In this document: positions 53,106 through 61,519 of the stretch, piece by piece
Position numbering within the stretch: the stretch's first letter is position 1
Layout: each line of letters opens with the position of its first letter
Source: Flavobacteriaceae bacterium
GTDB taxonomy: Bacteria > Bacteroidota > Bacteroidia > Flavobacteriales > Flavobacteriaceae
Length of the DNA: 61,915 nt
Direction of reading: 5' to 3'
NCBI GenBank assembly: GCA_023264015.1
Contig: JALQTJ010000006.1
Coordinates: forward strand, 1 to 61,915
Translations under genes and position numbers: made by a program
The notes under the pieces: generated by a model
What the model saw: only the letters and a program-made list of their open reading frames with translations
Told to the model about the DNA's origin: nothing
The model's database searches: none

Positions 53106-54091
53106 TCGGGCTTTGATTTAAGTTGCTTTGAAAAATGCATTTGATTGTTGCTGTCAACAATTAAGCATTCTACCTGTTCGAGCTGGTCGATTAAGAAGAG
53201 TCCCTTTTCGACACCCAATACGAATACTGAGGTTGCCAAAGCATCACTGAGTTCGGCACTTTCAGAAATAATGCTTACGCTAGAAATTCCTCTAACCGGG
53301 TAGCCTGTTCGAGGATCGATAATGTGTGAATATTCAAGATCATCGATAATGACTTTTTTTTCATAGTTACCCGACGTGGCGATGGCCTTATCTGCAAGTG
53401 GGAGCCATGAAAAGAATTTGGTTTTATTTAAGGGGTTTGTGATTCCGACCATCCATTCTGTTTGGTCAGGTTTTCTCCCCCAAGTTGTTAAATCGCCAGA
53501 GGCATTGATAATACCTGCCGTAACCCCTTTTTTAATGAGCATGTTTTTTGCGCGATCCGCAGCATACCCCTTGCCAATTGCGCCAAATCCAATCTTCATG
53601 CCAGCATGCTCTAGAAAGACCGTCTGATTCTTTTTATCGATCAAAATATGCTCGTATCCGATCTTTGAGACAGAAGCGCGAATTTCATCTGGTGAGGGCA
53701 TACGACTGTCCATGCTGCCGTCAAACTTCCAAATTTGATCCATAGAGGCATAGGAGATGTCAAATGCCCCATCTGTTATCTTAGAAAGCGTTAACGCACG
53801 CTCAATAAGTTCAATCACTTCTAGATCTACCTTTACAGGGGCTTTACCGGCCATTCGATTCACTTCTGAAATCTGAGAGTCAGTCTTCCAACTTGAGATC
53901 AGGTTTTCAATGCGAATGATTTCATCTTCAGCATTTTGAATGAACTGGTCTGCGGATTGCTCATTTTCTGCTACCACGGTGATATCAAATCTTGACCCCA
54001 TCAATAAGGTGGTCTTGTTTCGGATGATCTGACTCTGCCCCAAATGGAAGCAGATCAAGTAAAGTGATGCTATGAGTAGTCTTGGGTTCAC
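53102..54091 (-). CDS. apbE: FAD:protein FMN transferase
   Basis: A 329-residue exported ApbE (signal MNPRLLIASLYLICFHLGQS). ApbE moves FMN from FAD to a Thr or Ser on extracytoplasmic redox proteins, with Mg2+. Marks: LLMGSRFDITVVAENEQSAD near residue 30, EIIRIENLISSWKTDSQISE, TDGAFDISYASM, GAIGKGYAADRAKNML at about residue 180, GDLTTWGRK, IATSGNYEKK and SHIIDPRTGYPV with ALATSVFVLG after it. All expected family blocks are present, so it should be active. The start overlaps the thioredoxin stop by four bases and the stop overlaps DUF4266 by four. Its target in this locus is not proven; see the DUF3570 entry. It is unusual in lacking an adjacent RnfG/NqrC-type acceptor. Confidence 0.93.
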   Translation of the reverse strand: MNPRLLIASLYLICFHLGQSQIIRNKTTLLMGSRFDITVVAENEQSADQFIQNAEDEIIRIENLISSWKTDSQISEVNRMAGKAPVKVDLEVIELIERALTLSKITDGAFDISYASMDQIWKFDGSMDSRMPSPDEIRASVSKIGYEHILIDKKNQTVFLEHAGMKIGFGAIGKGYAADRAKNMLIKKGVTAGIINASGDLTTWGRKPDQTEWMVGITNPLNKTKFFSWLPLADKAIATSGNYEKKVIIDDLEYSHIIDPRTGYPVRGISSVSIISESAELSDALATSVFVLGVEKGLFLIDQLEQVECLIVDSNNQMHFSKQLKSKPE

Positions 54092-54516
54092 TCGCTTAAG
54101 AAATCAATCATTTGTTTTGGATCGAGATCCATATAGCTGAAGCTTTTTCGAATGCTTAGCTCTGGATCTAGCAGAACAACAAATGGAAAGTATCCATTTG
54201 GATTATAGCGTTCGGCAAGCTCTTTGTTTTGTGCAGTGTGCTCAGCGGATAGTTGATTTGATTTTCTTCGGGGAAAATCTGCTTTAACAATCAATAAGTT
54301 CTCTTCTGCATAAGATTGAAATGTAGGTGTTGACCATATGTTTCGTTCAAATTTTATACAAGGTGCGCACCAATCAGATCCTTGAAAAATCAAAAGAATG
54401 GGTTTGTTGGTATCTTGAGAAGTTTCTGTAATCTCGTCAAAAGAGGTAAAGGTCGTTTGCGCTTGAAGCGTTAGGCCAAAAGCCAATAGAATGCTAAAAA
54501 TGAATTGCTTAATCAT
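54088..54516 (-). CDS. Exported thioredoxin-family protein
   Basis: A 142-residue exported protein (MIKQFIFSILLAFGLTLQAQ) with the active site FQGSDWCAPCIKFERNIW (CAPC) at about residues 50-53, KADFP, and GYFPFVVLLDPE with the cis-Pro. This is the DsbD-gamma/TlpA-like type of periplasmic thioredoxin. It overlaps the acidic lipoprotein gene by eight bases and apbE by four, so it is fully embedded in the operon. It probably receives electrons from the DsbD encoded two genes upstream and keeps Cys of neighbours such as DUF4266 reduced. Confidence 0.88.
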   Translation of the reverse strand: MIKQFIFSILLAFGLTLQAQTTFTSFDEITETSQDTNKPILLIFQGSDWCAPCIKFERNIWSTPTFQSYAEENLLIVKADFPRRKSNQLSAEHTAQNKELAERYNPNGYFPFVVLLDPELSIRKSFSYMDLDPKQMIDFLSE

Positions 54517-54889
54517 CGGTTCCTAAAAAATTTCCGTTAAGGTCAAAGTACAGTTCAACTCCATTAGACAACTCAACCTCTATTGAAGACCCTTCTTGCT
54601 CAATCTCTTCAATTGAGGTGTTGGGATAATTTGTAGAGATATAAGCATTAATGGCGCTCATAGCAGCATCGCTTACCGATTGACTGTTGTTCTCATTTTC
54701 TTCATGATCGTCGTCCTCATCGTATTCGTCATCATCATCATAGCCACTGCTTTTTGAACTCGTTAACGCATCAGCAGGAGTGCCTATAGCCGCATACTGA
54801 TCTTCGATATTGCTAATAGAATCAATGGTGCATGAAGTATTTAAAATCATCATGATCATTGCAAATAAGTAGAATACTAGGTTTTTCAT
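54509..54889 (-). CDS. Acidic PepSY-like lipoprotein
   Basis: A 126-residue lipoprotein (MKNLVFYLFAMIMMILNTSC). A linker at about residues 45-70 is very acidic (SSGYDDDDEYDEDDDHEENE), followed by a compact C-terminal domain INAYISTNYPNTSIEEIEQE and VELSNGVELYFDLNGNFLGT, of the putative PepSY-like/DUF2874 type. The same C-terminal domain, with about half its residues identical, ends the Ser-Asp-repeat lipoprotein at 56947-57585 on the other side of dsbD. ATG 54889 starts the signal; the 54913 start adds MFYTKTKK. It lies 28 bases after dsbD in the operon. The acidic tract could bind Ca2+ or other divalent ions. Confidence 0.75.
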   Translation of the reverse strand: MKNLVFYLFAMIMMILNTSCTIDSISNIEDQYAAIGTPADALTSSKSSGYDDDDEYDEDDDHEENENNSQSVSDAAMSAINAYISTNYPNTSIEEIEQEGSSIEVELSNGVELYFDLNGNFLGTDD

Positions 54890-54917
54890 TTTCTTGGTTT
54901 TAGTGTAAAACATTTCA

Positions 54918-56840
54918 TTAAGGCAATACCCTACCTGAAGAGTTCAAATTTTTTAGTCCAGACTTTAGCCATTGGCTGTATTCAACAATCGTTGAGGTTT
55001 GTATAGGACGTTCAAGCACTTCTAAATCAGGGGATAGCATTACATAAAAAGGTTGAGAGGAGGTGTTGAAATTGGTGATTTGAAAGGCGGACCATTTCTG
55101 CCCTATGGTTCGAATACTTTTTGATTCTTGTTGACTGAGAAGCTCTATTTCATCTGATGGTAACTCTGATCTATCGTCTACATAGAGCGAGGTGACTATA
55201 AACTTATTGACTAATAGGTCGTAAATCTCAGGATCAGTCCACACATTTTCTTCCATCTTTCGGCAGTTAACACAAGCCCATCCTGTAAAGTCGATGAGCA
55301 TTGGTTTTCCCGTTTGAATTGAAATTGCTTGTGCCTCCTCAAAATCGTGATAAGTGGTTATTTCTTTATTAAAGTTTGCTTCTTCGGTATAGCTGTAAAA
55401 TGAAGGGGGCGCAAATCCACTAAGAAGGGGGAGTGGCGACCTTGTAATTAGTCCATTTCCTAAGTACAGTGAAAACAGTGCTAATACTGCAGTGATTGCG
55501 ATATAGCCCTTATTTCGGCTTTTACTTCTAATAAGTTTTAGGGTAAAGTGAACGGCCAAGATGAAGGCAATCAACAGCCATAAAGCGATGAATAACTCAC
55601 GCTTGAGTAAACCCCAATGCGACACTAAGTCGGCATTCGAAAGAAATTTTAAGGCTAATGCTAATTCAATACCACCAAGAATCACCTTTACATCCATCAT
55701 CCATCCTCCTGATTTAGGCATTTTATCCGTAAGCTTAGGGAAAAGCGCCAAGAGAGTGAATGGAAGGGCTAGGGCAACACCAAATCCGAGCATACCGAAG
55801 CTTAGGTTTAGTGCTCCGTCTGCAGAGGAAAGAGAGCTGGCTAACAAACTCCCTAATATAGGCCCGGTGCAAGAAAAGGATACCAGAGCAAGAGTTAAGG
55901 CCATGAAAAAAACACCAACCATTCCAGAACGGTTTGATTGATTATCAACCCGATTGACGATAGAGTTTGGTAATGTGATTTCAAACCAGCCAAAAAACGA
56001 GAGTGAAAACACGACAAAGACCGCAAAAAAGAAGAGGTTAAGAGTGACGTTTGTGGCTAAGGAGTTGAGAGCGTTCGGATTTAAGCCTTCTATCAGAAAA
56101 AAGGGAAGGCTTAGTAGCGCATAAATCAATACAATCGAAAGCCCGTAGGTTAAAGCAAGAAGTGTAGCCTTACGCTTAGAACCCTCTCTATTAAAAAAGA
56201 AGGATACAGTGAGCGGAATCATAGGAAATACGCATGGGGTAAGAAGGGCGAGAAATCCAGCGCCCATTCCTAAAATGAAAATAATCCAGAGTGATCTTGC
56301 AGCGCTATTATCTTCAAGTGCCTCTCGATTTTTCAGGGGTACCCATAAAGAACTTTCTTCGTTTTTTGAAAGTTGGGTAGAAGTTTCACCTAATTCAATA
56401 CCATTACGATCAAAAGTGAAATTCACTTCTTTATTCATGCAGACCTCATCACAAACCTGATAGTAAAGAGTAAGAACACTGACTTCTTTACCCGTTTTTA
56501 AAAACGTGATCGGAATAGTTAGTTCAACCGTGTCTTTGAAGTAATAGGTTTTCAATTCAAAAATCTCATCGTATTTCTCATGAATTTCTGAGGTTGAAAA
56601 ATCACCATTCCATGAAACGGTATTGTTTTCTTCCACTTCGACCTCTAAAGAAATCGGCCCGAACTCATCATTTTCTGGAGCGTATAGTATCCAGGGGTCT
56701 TCAATAGTTCCTGTCAGATGAATTTGAGACTTTGTTTCGGATGATTTTTTTATTTCTGGAGTCCAATGCACAGGATCTGTAGTCTGGGCATGGGACATCG
56801 AGAATAAAAGAACAAATAAGTAAAAAAAGGTAGATCGCAT
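54918..56840 (-). CDS. dsbD: DsbD-type thiol:disulfide reductant exporter
   Basis: A 640-residue inner-membrane protein that carries reducing power from cytoplasmic thioredoxin to the periplasm. Order: signal (MRSTFFYLFVLLFSMSHAQ), an N-terminal DsbD-alpha domain with a Cys pair in YQVCDEVCMNKEVNF (about 128-136), an eight-helix CcdA-like membrane domain with redox Cys in LTPCVFPMIPL and SFSCTGPILGS (about 185-460), and a C-terminal thioredoxin domain with GWACVNCRKMEENVW (about 520). All six expected cysteines are present. It is the first gene of the leftward operon and is divergent from the Ser-Asp-repeat lipoprotein, with an inverted repeat between them. Confidence 0.92.
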   Translation of the reverse strand: MRSTFFYLFVLLFSMSHAQTTDPVHWTPEIKKSSETKSQIHLTGTIEDPWILYAPENDEFGPISLEVEVEENNTVSWNGDFSTSEIHEKYDEIFELKTYYFKDTVELTIPITFLKTGKEVSVLTLYYQVCDEVCMNKEVNFTFDRNGIELGETSTQLSKNEESSLWVPLKNREALEDNSAARSLWIIFILGMGAGFLALLTPCVFPMIPLTVSFFFNREGSKRKATLLALTYGLSIVLIYALLSLPFFLIEGLNPNALNSLATNVTLNLFFFAVFVVFSLSFFGWFEITLPNSIVNRVDNQSNRSGMVGVFFMALTLALVSFSCTGPILGSLLASSLSSADGALNLSFGMLGFGVALALPFTLLALFPKLTDKMPKSGGWMMDVKVILGGIELALALKFLSNADLVSHWGLLKRELFIALWLLIAFILAVHFTLKLIRSKSRNKGYIAITAVLALFSLYLGNGLITRSPLPLLSGFAPPSFYSYTEEANFNKEITTYHDFEEAQAISIQTGKPMLIDFTGWACVNCRKMEENVWTDPEIYDLLVNKFIVTSLYVDDRSELPSDEIELLSQQESKSIRTIGQKWSAFQITNFNTSSQPFYVMLSPDLEVLERPIQTSTIVEYSQWLKSGLKNLNSSGRVLP

Positions 56841-56879
56841 TCTTGGCGGTTTTATACCTATAACCTGTTATCGACTAAA

Positions 56880-56918
56880 TACCCTACTGTTCGTTTTTTT
56901 AAAATTTTTGGTAGGGTA
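56880..56918. promoter_or_regulatory. Inverted repeat in the dsbD/SD-lipoprotein divergent promoter
   Basis: TACCCTAC (56880-56887) and GTAGGGTA (56911-56918) are exact reverse complements with a 23-base AT-rich spacer holding a run of seven T and then AAAA. The spacing of about three helical turns between half-sites suits a dimeric regulator that could act on both the dsbD and ECF-sigma operons, linking the two; a promoter element in the spacer is also possible. Confidence 0.45.
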
Positions 56919-56946
56919 AATCTAGAGTGGAGTGTTTTACTGAAAA

Positions 56947-57585
56947 ATGCAAAAATTTACATCAATGAAACCTTCAAACCTATTTACCCTACTCGCTTTA
57001 ATTCTTTTTGCTGTATCATGTCAAAAGCATCCTATAGAGGATGAGATTGCCTTGGCACAAGCTTTAGCAGCTTCAATAGAAAGTGATACTGATTCTTCGA
57101 CTGACTCATCAGATGATGATTCATCAGACGATAGTGCCTCTGACGATGATTCGTCAAGCGACGACAATAACTCTTCTACGGACAGTGACTCTTCAAACGA
57201 TGACAACGATTCGTCGAATGATTCGTCGGATGACGATTCTTCTTCGGATGATGATTCTTCTTCGGATGATAGCACTTCTGACGATGACTCGAGTGATGAT
57301 AGCAGTGACAGCTCTGATGATGACTCGTCTAGTGACGATAGTACCTCTGACAATGATTCGTCAAGCGACGACAACGACTCTTCTTCTGACAGCGACTCTT
57401 CAAGCGATCAAAATAATCTTAGTGCAACTGTACAAGGAAAAATTAACGATTACATCGCCGCCAATTACCCAGGCTCCTCAATAGAAGACATTGATGTCGA
57501 CTCTAATGAAATAGACGTGAAATTGAACTCAGGGGTTGAGCTGATTTTTGATTTAAATGGTAACTTCCTGAGGCTAGACAATTAA
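56947..57585 (+). CDS. Ser-Asp-repeat lipoprotein with PepSY-like C-terminal domain
   Basis: A 212-residue lipoprotein (FTLLALILFAVSC, lipid Cys at about 25; ATG at 56947 or 56965). From about residue 45 to 155 it consists almost only of Ser, Asp, Thr and Asn (SD repeats like those in Gram-positive surface adhesins), then a C-terminal domain KINDYIAANYPGSSIEDIDV and VKLNSGVELIFDLNGNFLRL, related to that of the acidic lipoprotein at 54509-54889. The SD tract would be a long, flexible, negatively charged stalk. It is the first gene of the ECF-sigma/FecR/TonB operon, 14 bases before the sigma gene, and may be the signal sensor or ligand-presenting partner of that system. Confidence 0.75.
   Translation: MQKFTSMKPSNLFTLLALILFAVSCQKHPIEDEIALAQALAASIESDTDSSTDSSDDDSSDDSASDDDSSSDDNNSSTDSDSSNDDNDSSNDSSDDDSSSDDDSSSDDSTSDDDSSDDSSDSSDDDSSSDDSTSDNDSSSDDNDSSSDSDSSSDQNNLSATVQGKINDYIAANYPGSSIEDIDVDSNEIDVKLNSGVELIFDLNGNFLRLDN
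57090..57410 (+). repeat. Coding Ser-Asp tract with an internal 79-bp duplication
   Basis: The tract is made of degenerate GAT/GAC and TCT/TCG/TCA codons. Bases 57127-57205 and 57334-57412 are an imperfect direct repeat of 79 bp (CTCTGACGATGATTCGTCAA against CTCTGACAATGATTCGTCAA), offset 207 bp, that is 69 codons, so the frame is kept. A shorter 18-bp unit with ATTCTTCTTCGGATGATG repeats in tandem near 57235-57275. Codon use alternates among synonyms, so expansion by slippage followed by drift is likely; length polymorphism between strains is expected. Confidence 0.8.
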
Positions 57586-57599
57586 AAACCTTAACGGTT

Positions 57600-58118
57600 A
57601 TGGCGCAAGAAACACTTTGTGAACCCCTTGTTTTTGAGAGAATTTATAAAGAGCACTCTAAATCTCTCTATAGATTTCTCTACTATAACTACGGAGATGA
57701 TGCAAAGTCTGAGGATGTAGTTCAAGAAGTATTTTCAAAGCTGTGGCAAAGATGCAGTGAATATACGCTTACTAATATTAAAAGTTTGATCTACACCGCA
57801 GGAAAAAACTTAATGATCAATGAGCTTCAGAAATCAAAAGTCCGTTTGAACTATGCAAGTTCAGATCATCATTCAGCATTTTCAGAATCACCTGAATTTG
57901 TCTTAGAAGAGAAGCAGTTTAAGGCGCAATTAGAAGATGCAATTAATGGACTAACCGTAAATGAAAGACAGGTTTTTTTATTAAACCGGATTGATCAACT
58001 TACTTACGCTGAAATTGCCAAGCAGCTAGAGATCAGTCAAAAGGCAGTTGAGAAGCGCATGCATCAAGCACTCATGAAGCTTCAAAATGAATTAAAAGTT
58101 TCATTAAAAAGAAAATAA
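57600..58118 (+). CDS. ECF-type RNA polymerase sigma factor (FecI-like)
   Basis: A 172-residue group 4 sigma factor. Region 2 is seen in LYRFLYYNYGDDAKSEDVVQ and EVFSKLWQRCSEYTLTNIKS; region 4 in ALEDAINGLTVNERQVFLL-like text (QLEDAINGLTVNERQVFLLN) and LTYAEIAKQLEISQKAVEKR with the helix-turn-helix. It is one of the Bacteroidota FecI-type sigma factors that drive expression of a partner TonB receptor. The stop overlaps the FecR start (TAATG). It is set 14 bases after the SD lipoprotein, so it is probably expressed with it. Confidence 0.92.
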   Translation: MAQETLCEPLVFERIYKEHSKSLYRFLYYNYGDDAKSEDVVQEVFSKLWQRCSEYTLTNIKSLIYTAGKNLMINELQKSKVRLNYASSDHHSAFSESPEFVLEEKQFKAQLEDAINGLTVNERQVFLLNRIDQLTYAEIAKQLEISQKAVEKRMHQALMKLQNELKVSLKRK

Positions 58119-58984
58119 TGAAAGACGAAAATTATCTAGCACTCTGGATGTCAGGATCCATTTCTGACGAAGAGGTAGTGCAAATTGACCCCTCAGTTGA
58201 TTTGTCAGTCCTTAAAACGATTAAGAATCTTACTAAAGAAATGGATGTTACCATTCCTCAAAGTGTAGAAGAGGGATATAAGGCTATCGTCCAAGAACCT
58301 AAAGAGGAAACAAATTGGATGAGACTTGGCTTTTGGAGTATTGCCGCAACTTTGGTAGGAGTCTTGTTAGCGGCAACAATCTATCTCAATTCTTCGATTT
58401 CAATTGAAAGCGGGAGTTCACTGCAACAGGTAATATTGCCAGATCAGACCGTAGTTACTTTAATGCCTGGTGCTGAACTCTCTTATAAGAGAGGCTTCAA
58501 TTTGTTTAAACGCAATACCAAGCTTAAAGGTGAGGCTCAATTTCAGGTTACAAAAGGAAGACCTTTTACAGTGTTTAATGAAACTAATAAAGTTGAAGTT
58601 TTAGGAACCATATTTAGAGTGATTTCATCAGAAGACGGGTTTTTTCAAGTGAGCTGTACCGAGGGAAAGGTGCGAGTGAACGAAGAATACATTCTTACAA
58701 AAGGCAAATTTATAGACGTGGCTAAAGGCGAGGTGAATGACTTTCCTGTGCTCGATAATGATGCAATAGATGATGGCCTTTATTATTATCAAACGTCACT
58801 ATCATACATCTTAGCGCTTTTCGAGCTTATCTATGATATTCCCGTAACCTATGAAAAATCAGATTCACTTACTTTTACCGGCGTGGTGCCGCTTAATGAT
58901 AAAGAAAAAGCATTAGAGGCTATTTCACTTCCTTTTGGACTTTCTTCAATGGACGATGGTTCGGGGGGTATAGAATTACGATGA
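58118..58984 (+). CDS. FecR-family anti-sigma factor
   Basis: A 288-residue inner-membrane anti-sigma regulator. A short cytoplasmic N-terminal part (YLALWMSGSISDEE, the sigma-binding region), one membrane helix at about residues 70-88 (FWSIAATLVGVLLAATIYL), then a periplasmic FecR domain with LPDQTVVTLMPGAELSYKRG and VLGTIFRVISSEDGFFQVSC and a C-terminal STN-binding-like region (YILALFELIYDIPVTYEKSD). Overlaps the TonB receptor start by four bases (ATGA). Binding of a ligand to the receptor would be relayed through this protein to release the sigma factor. Confidence 0.9.
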   Translation: MKDENYLALWMSGSISDEEVVQIDPSVDLSVLKTIKNLTKEMDVTIPQSVEEGYKAIVQEPKEETNWMRLGFWSIAATLVGVLLAATIYLNSSISIESGSSLQQVILPDQTVVTLMPGAELSYKRGFNLFKRNTKLKGEAQFQVTKGRPFTVFNETNKVEVLGTIFRVISSEDGFFQVSCTEGKVRVNEEYILTKGKFIDVAKGEVNDFPVLDNDAIDDGLYYYQTSLSYILALFELIYDIPVTYEKSDSLTFTGVVPLNDKEKALEAISLPFGLSSMDDGSGGIELR

Positions 58985-61503
58985 TTAGAAAACTGCAATT
59001 ACTTCTTTTTGGGCTTTTAACCGTACAACTAAGTTTTTCTCAGACATCGTTAAAATCGCTCAAATCAACACTCACGGAGGCTAGTAATGTATACGGCCTC
59101 CTTTTTTCATTTGACGACGCCTATGTGGGATCTCATCTCGCCTATCAAAAAGCCTTACCTGAGACGCAAGAGGCCTTCTTTGAAATTTTGACTGCTGAAT
59201 ATGAGATTGCCGTTACACCCTCTATTGACAAGACCTACCTACTTGAACCGCTTGCAGGTAATGAAGTAAAGGTTGTATGCGGCTCGTTGTACAGTCAGAT
59301 CAACAGTAGTGCGGTAGAGAATGCCTTAGTCATTTGGGGTAATCAATTTACAAGTACAAGTACCGAGGGGTATTTTAAATTTTATCCCAAGCAAAAAGCA
59401 GTAAGAACCATTTCTTTTCAGACTGAAGATGGGGCTTCAAAAATTGAGGTTATTGAACCTGTGAGTTATTGTATGAATTATTTCATCGATCTCTCAGAGA
59501 TTCAACTAGGTGAGGTTATCTTAAATTATACTGCGGCGCCCATTCAAAAAAGTCTAGGGGGTGATTTTGAGATTGATCTATCAGCACTTCAGGTAACGGC
59601 AGGTTTGGTAGATCCGGATGTCTTTTTTCTACTTCAAAGACTTCCTGGAGTGAATAGCCCAAGTACAGATGCCAATATTTATGTAAGAGGTGGGGTCCCA
59701 GATCAAAATTTGGTACTCTGGAATGGAAATAGGCTTTATCATACTACCCATGCCTATGGGAGCTTAATGGCTATGAATCCGTATAGTATAGACCAGGTGC
59801 GTTTGATTACCAAAGGTGCTTCATCTAGATTTGGCGATCATACAGCAGGGGTATTGCTCTTAAATAACACCCCTCAGTGGAAAAACCCTACCCAGATCGA
59901 ATTGGGTACCAACTCAATAGATAGTGACCTTACTGCTGATGTAGGAATCACCAAGAATGATCGTTTTGAGATCTCTGCGCGCAAGTCATTCAACTCGAAT
60001 TTTTCAAATACATTTCGAGAGACCTCTTTTAATCGCATTCTGCTCTCAAACCAAAGTGGCACCCCTAACAACCAGCAACTTCATTACGAAGACTTTTCTG
60101 CGGTCTATCATAAAAAATGGGGAGAGGAATGGAATCTAAAACTTTCTTCATTTCGCTCCCATGATTTTTCTTCCTATCAACTATTTGGAAGCGAAATAGA
60201 ATTAAGAGATCAAGTCGACAGTCAAAATTATGGTGCTGGAATTCAATTGGTTAAAGCCACTAAAGACCAGGTTTTTCAATTGGGTGCACACGGCTCTTTC
60301 TTCAATGCGCTTTTTGAGCGATCTGAAATTGAATATGAATTGCCTGAAGAGGAAGATGATGATGAGATTGAAATTGATTTTAAAGAGTTAAATCGGCGAA
60401 GAAATGAGGTGGAGGATTGGCGTGCTTATGCACAAAAGCAGTTCAATACAAATACATCTCAAAGTCTTCTAGGCGCAGAGCTGCAATTCAGAAGAGTTGA
60501 GTTTGAAAACGAGAATCAAATCAATGATGATGTTAAAACATTAAAGGTCAATAGGGCAAGCCAATGGGTTCCCTCTCTTTATGCTGAGCAACGCTTTGAC
60601 TTTGACAAATTCTATTTAGAAATAGGGGCTCGATCAAGTTATTTTAATAGTGTGGAGCGGATTCGTTTAGAACCTAGAGCAAAAGCGGTATTGCGTTTTA
60701 ATACATCATCTAGTGTGCATGCTCATTTTGAATCTAAATCCCAGTCAATCTATAAAATCACTGAGACCTTAGCGAACTCATTAGATCGTTATAATAATCT
60801 TTGGATCAATGCGAATAAAGATCAATACCCATTGTTGCTTTCTAATCAAACTGGGGCGGGGTATAGTTTAAACAAAGACAAATCAACTTTTGAGATCGAC
60901 CTATACAGAAAATGGTACAGCGGTCTTACTACTTATAATTATGGGTATCTCGATCCTAATGATCAAGATTTTCACGAGGGTACAGCACTGATTAAAGGAA
61001 TCGATGTTTTTTATCAACAAGAGTTTTACAAGGGCTTGTTTTGGGTGAGTTACTCTTTTCAGGACAATAAGAATACTTTTAAAGACCTTAATGGAGATCG
61101 GGCATTTCCTAGCAATTTCGAAATTGCACACACCTTAAATACCGCTATCCGATTCGATTTTGATCGCTTCACAGTTGAGGCAAACAACCTTTGGCGCTCG
61201 GGCATACCCTATTCAATGCCGAATGGCTTTGTGGCGTCTAATGGAGTTAATTATCTCACATACGATCTTCTTAATCAGAAAAATACCCCGGATTTTTGGA
61301 GACTAGATCTTTCAGCCGGAAAGGACTTTAGTTTAGGTAAGAAAAAAAGACTTTCGGCTAAGTTGGCTTTGGTTAATCTTCTTCAAAGGGATAATATTGT
61401 AGAGCGAATCTATCGCTTCAACAACCAAAAAAACCAAATTGAGTTCTTAGACCGTTACGATCTACAGCCCCGAGTAAAACTGGGATTAAGATTCTGGTTC
61501 TAA
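58981..61503 (+). CDS. TonB-dependent receptor of a FecIRA-like surface-signalling operon
   Basis: An 840-residue outer-membrane receptor. Order: signal peptide (MIRKLQLLLFGLLTVQLSFSQ), an N-terminal STN-like region (about 22-100), a beta-sandwich/regulatory part, a plug with DVFFLLQRLPGVNSPSTDAN and IYVRGGVPDQNLVLWNGNRL at about 215-265, and a long barrel ending in RYDLQPRVKLGLRFWF. The STN region fits contact with FecR. No SusD-like partner follows, so it is not a SusCD glycan system. The ligand is unknown. Its place behind the SD lipoprotein and sigma/FecR suggests that it is sensed and controlled by them. Confidence 0.87.
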   Translation: MIRKLQLLLFGLLTVQLSFSQTSLKSLKSTLTEASNVYGLLFSFDDAYVGSHLAYQKALPETQEAFFEILTAEYEIAVTPSIDKTYLLEPLAGNEVKVVCGSLYSQINSSAVENALVIWGNQFTSTSTEGYFKFYPKQKAVRTISFQTEDGASKIEVIEPVSYCMNYFIDLSEIQLGEVILNYTAAPIQKSLGGDFEIDLSALQVTAGLVDPDVFFLLQRLPGVNSPSTDANIYVRGGVPDQNLVLWNGNRLYHTTHAYGSLMAMNPYSIDQVRLITKGASSRFGDHTAGVLLLNNTPQWKNPTQIELGTNSIDSDLTADVGITKNDRFEISARKSFNSNFSNTFRETSFNRILLSNQSGTPNNQQLHYEDFSAVYHKKWGEEWNLKLSSFRSHDFSSYQLFGSEIELRDQVDSQNYGAGIQLVKATKDQVFQLGAHGSFFNALFERSEIEYELPEEEDDDEIEIDFKELNRRRNEVEDWRAYAQKQFNTNTSQSLLGAELQFRRVEFENENQINDDVKTLKVNRASQWVPSLYAEQRFDFDKFYLEIGARSSYFNSVERIRLEPRAKAVLRFNTSSSVHAHFESKSQSIYKITETLANSLDRYNNLWINANKDQYPLLLSNQTGAGYSLNKDKSTFEIDLYRKWYSGLTTYNYGYLDPNDQDFHEGTALIKGIDVFYQQEFYKGLFWVSYSFQDNKNTFKDLNGDRAFPSNFEIAHTLNTAIRFDFDRFTVEANNLWRSGIPYSMPNGFVASNGVNYLTYDLLNQKNTPDFWRLDLSAGKDFSLGKKKRLSAKLALVNLLQRDNIVERIYRFNNQKNQIEFLDRYDLQPRVKLGLRFWF

Positions 61504-61519
61504 GAATCTGACTATTCTT

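Noticed and set aside
54925-56990. Scattered ACCCTAC copies as a dispersed repeat family
   Set aside because: Only the pair at 56880-56918 is intergenic and symmetric; others lie in coding sequence and fit chance.
57021-57484. Long open frames in other frames and on the minus strand across the Ser-Asp tract
   Set aside because: They arise from the low-complexity GAT/TCT repeat and encode only Ser/Glu/Leu or Thr/Met/Ile runs, with no start signal or domain.
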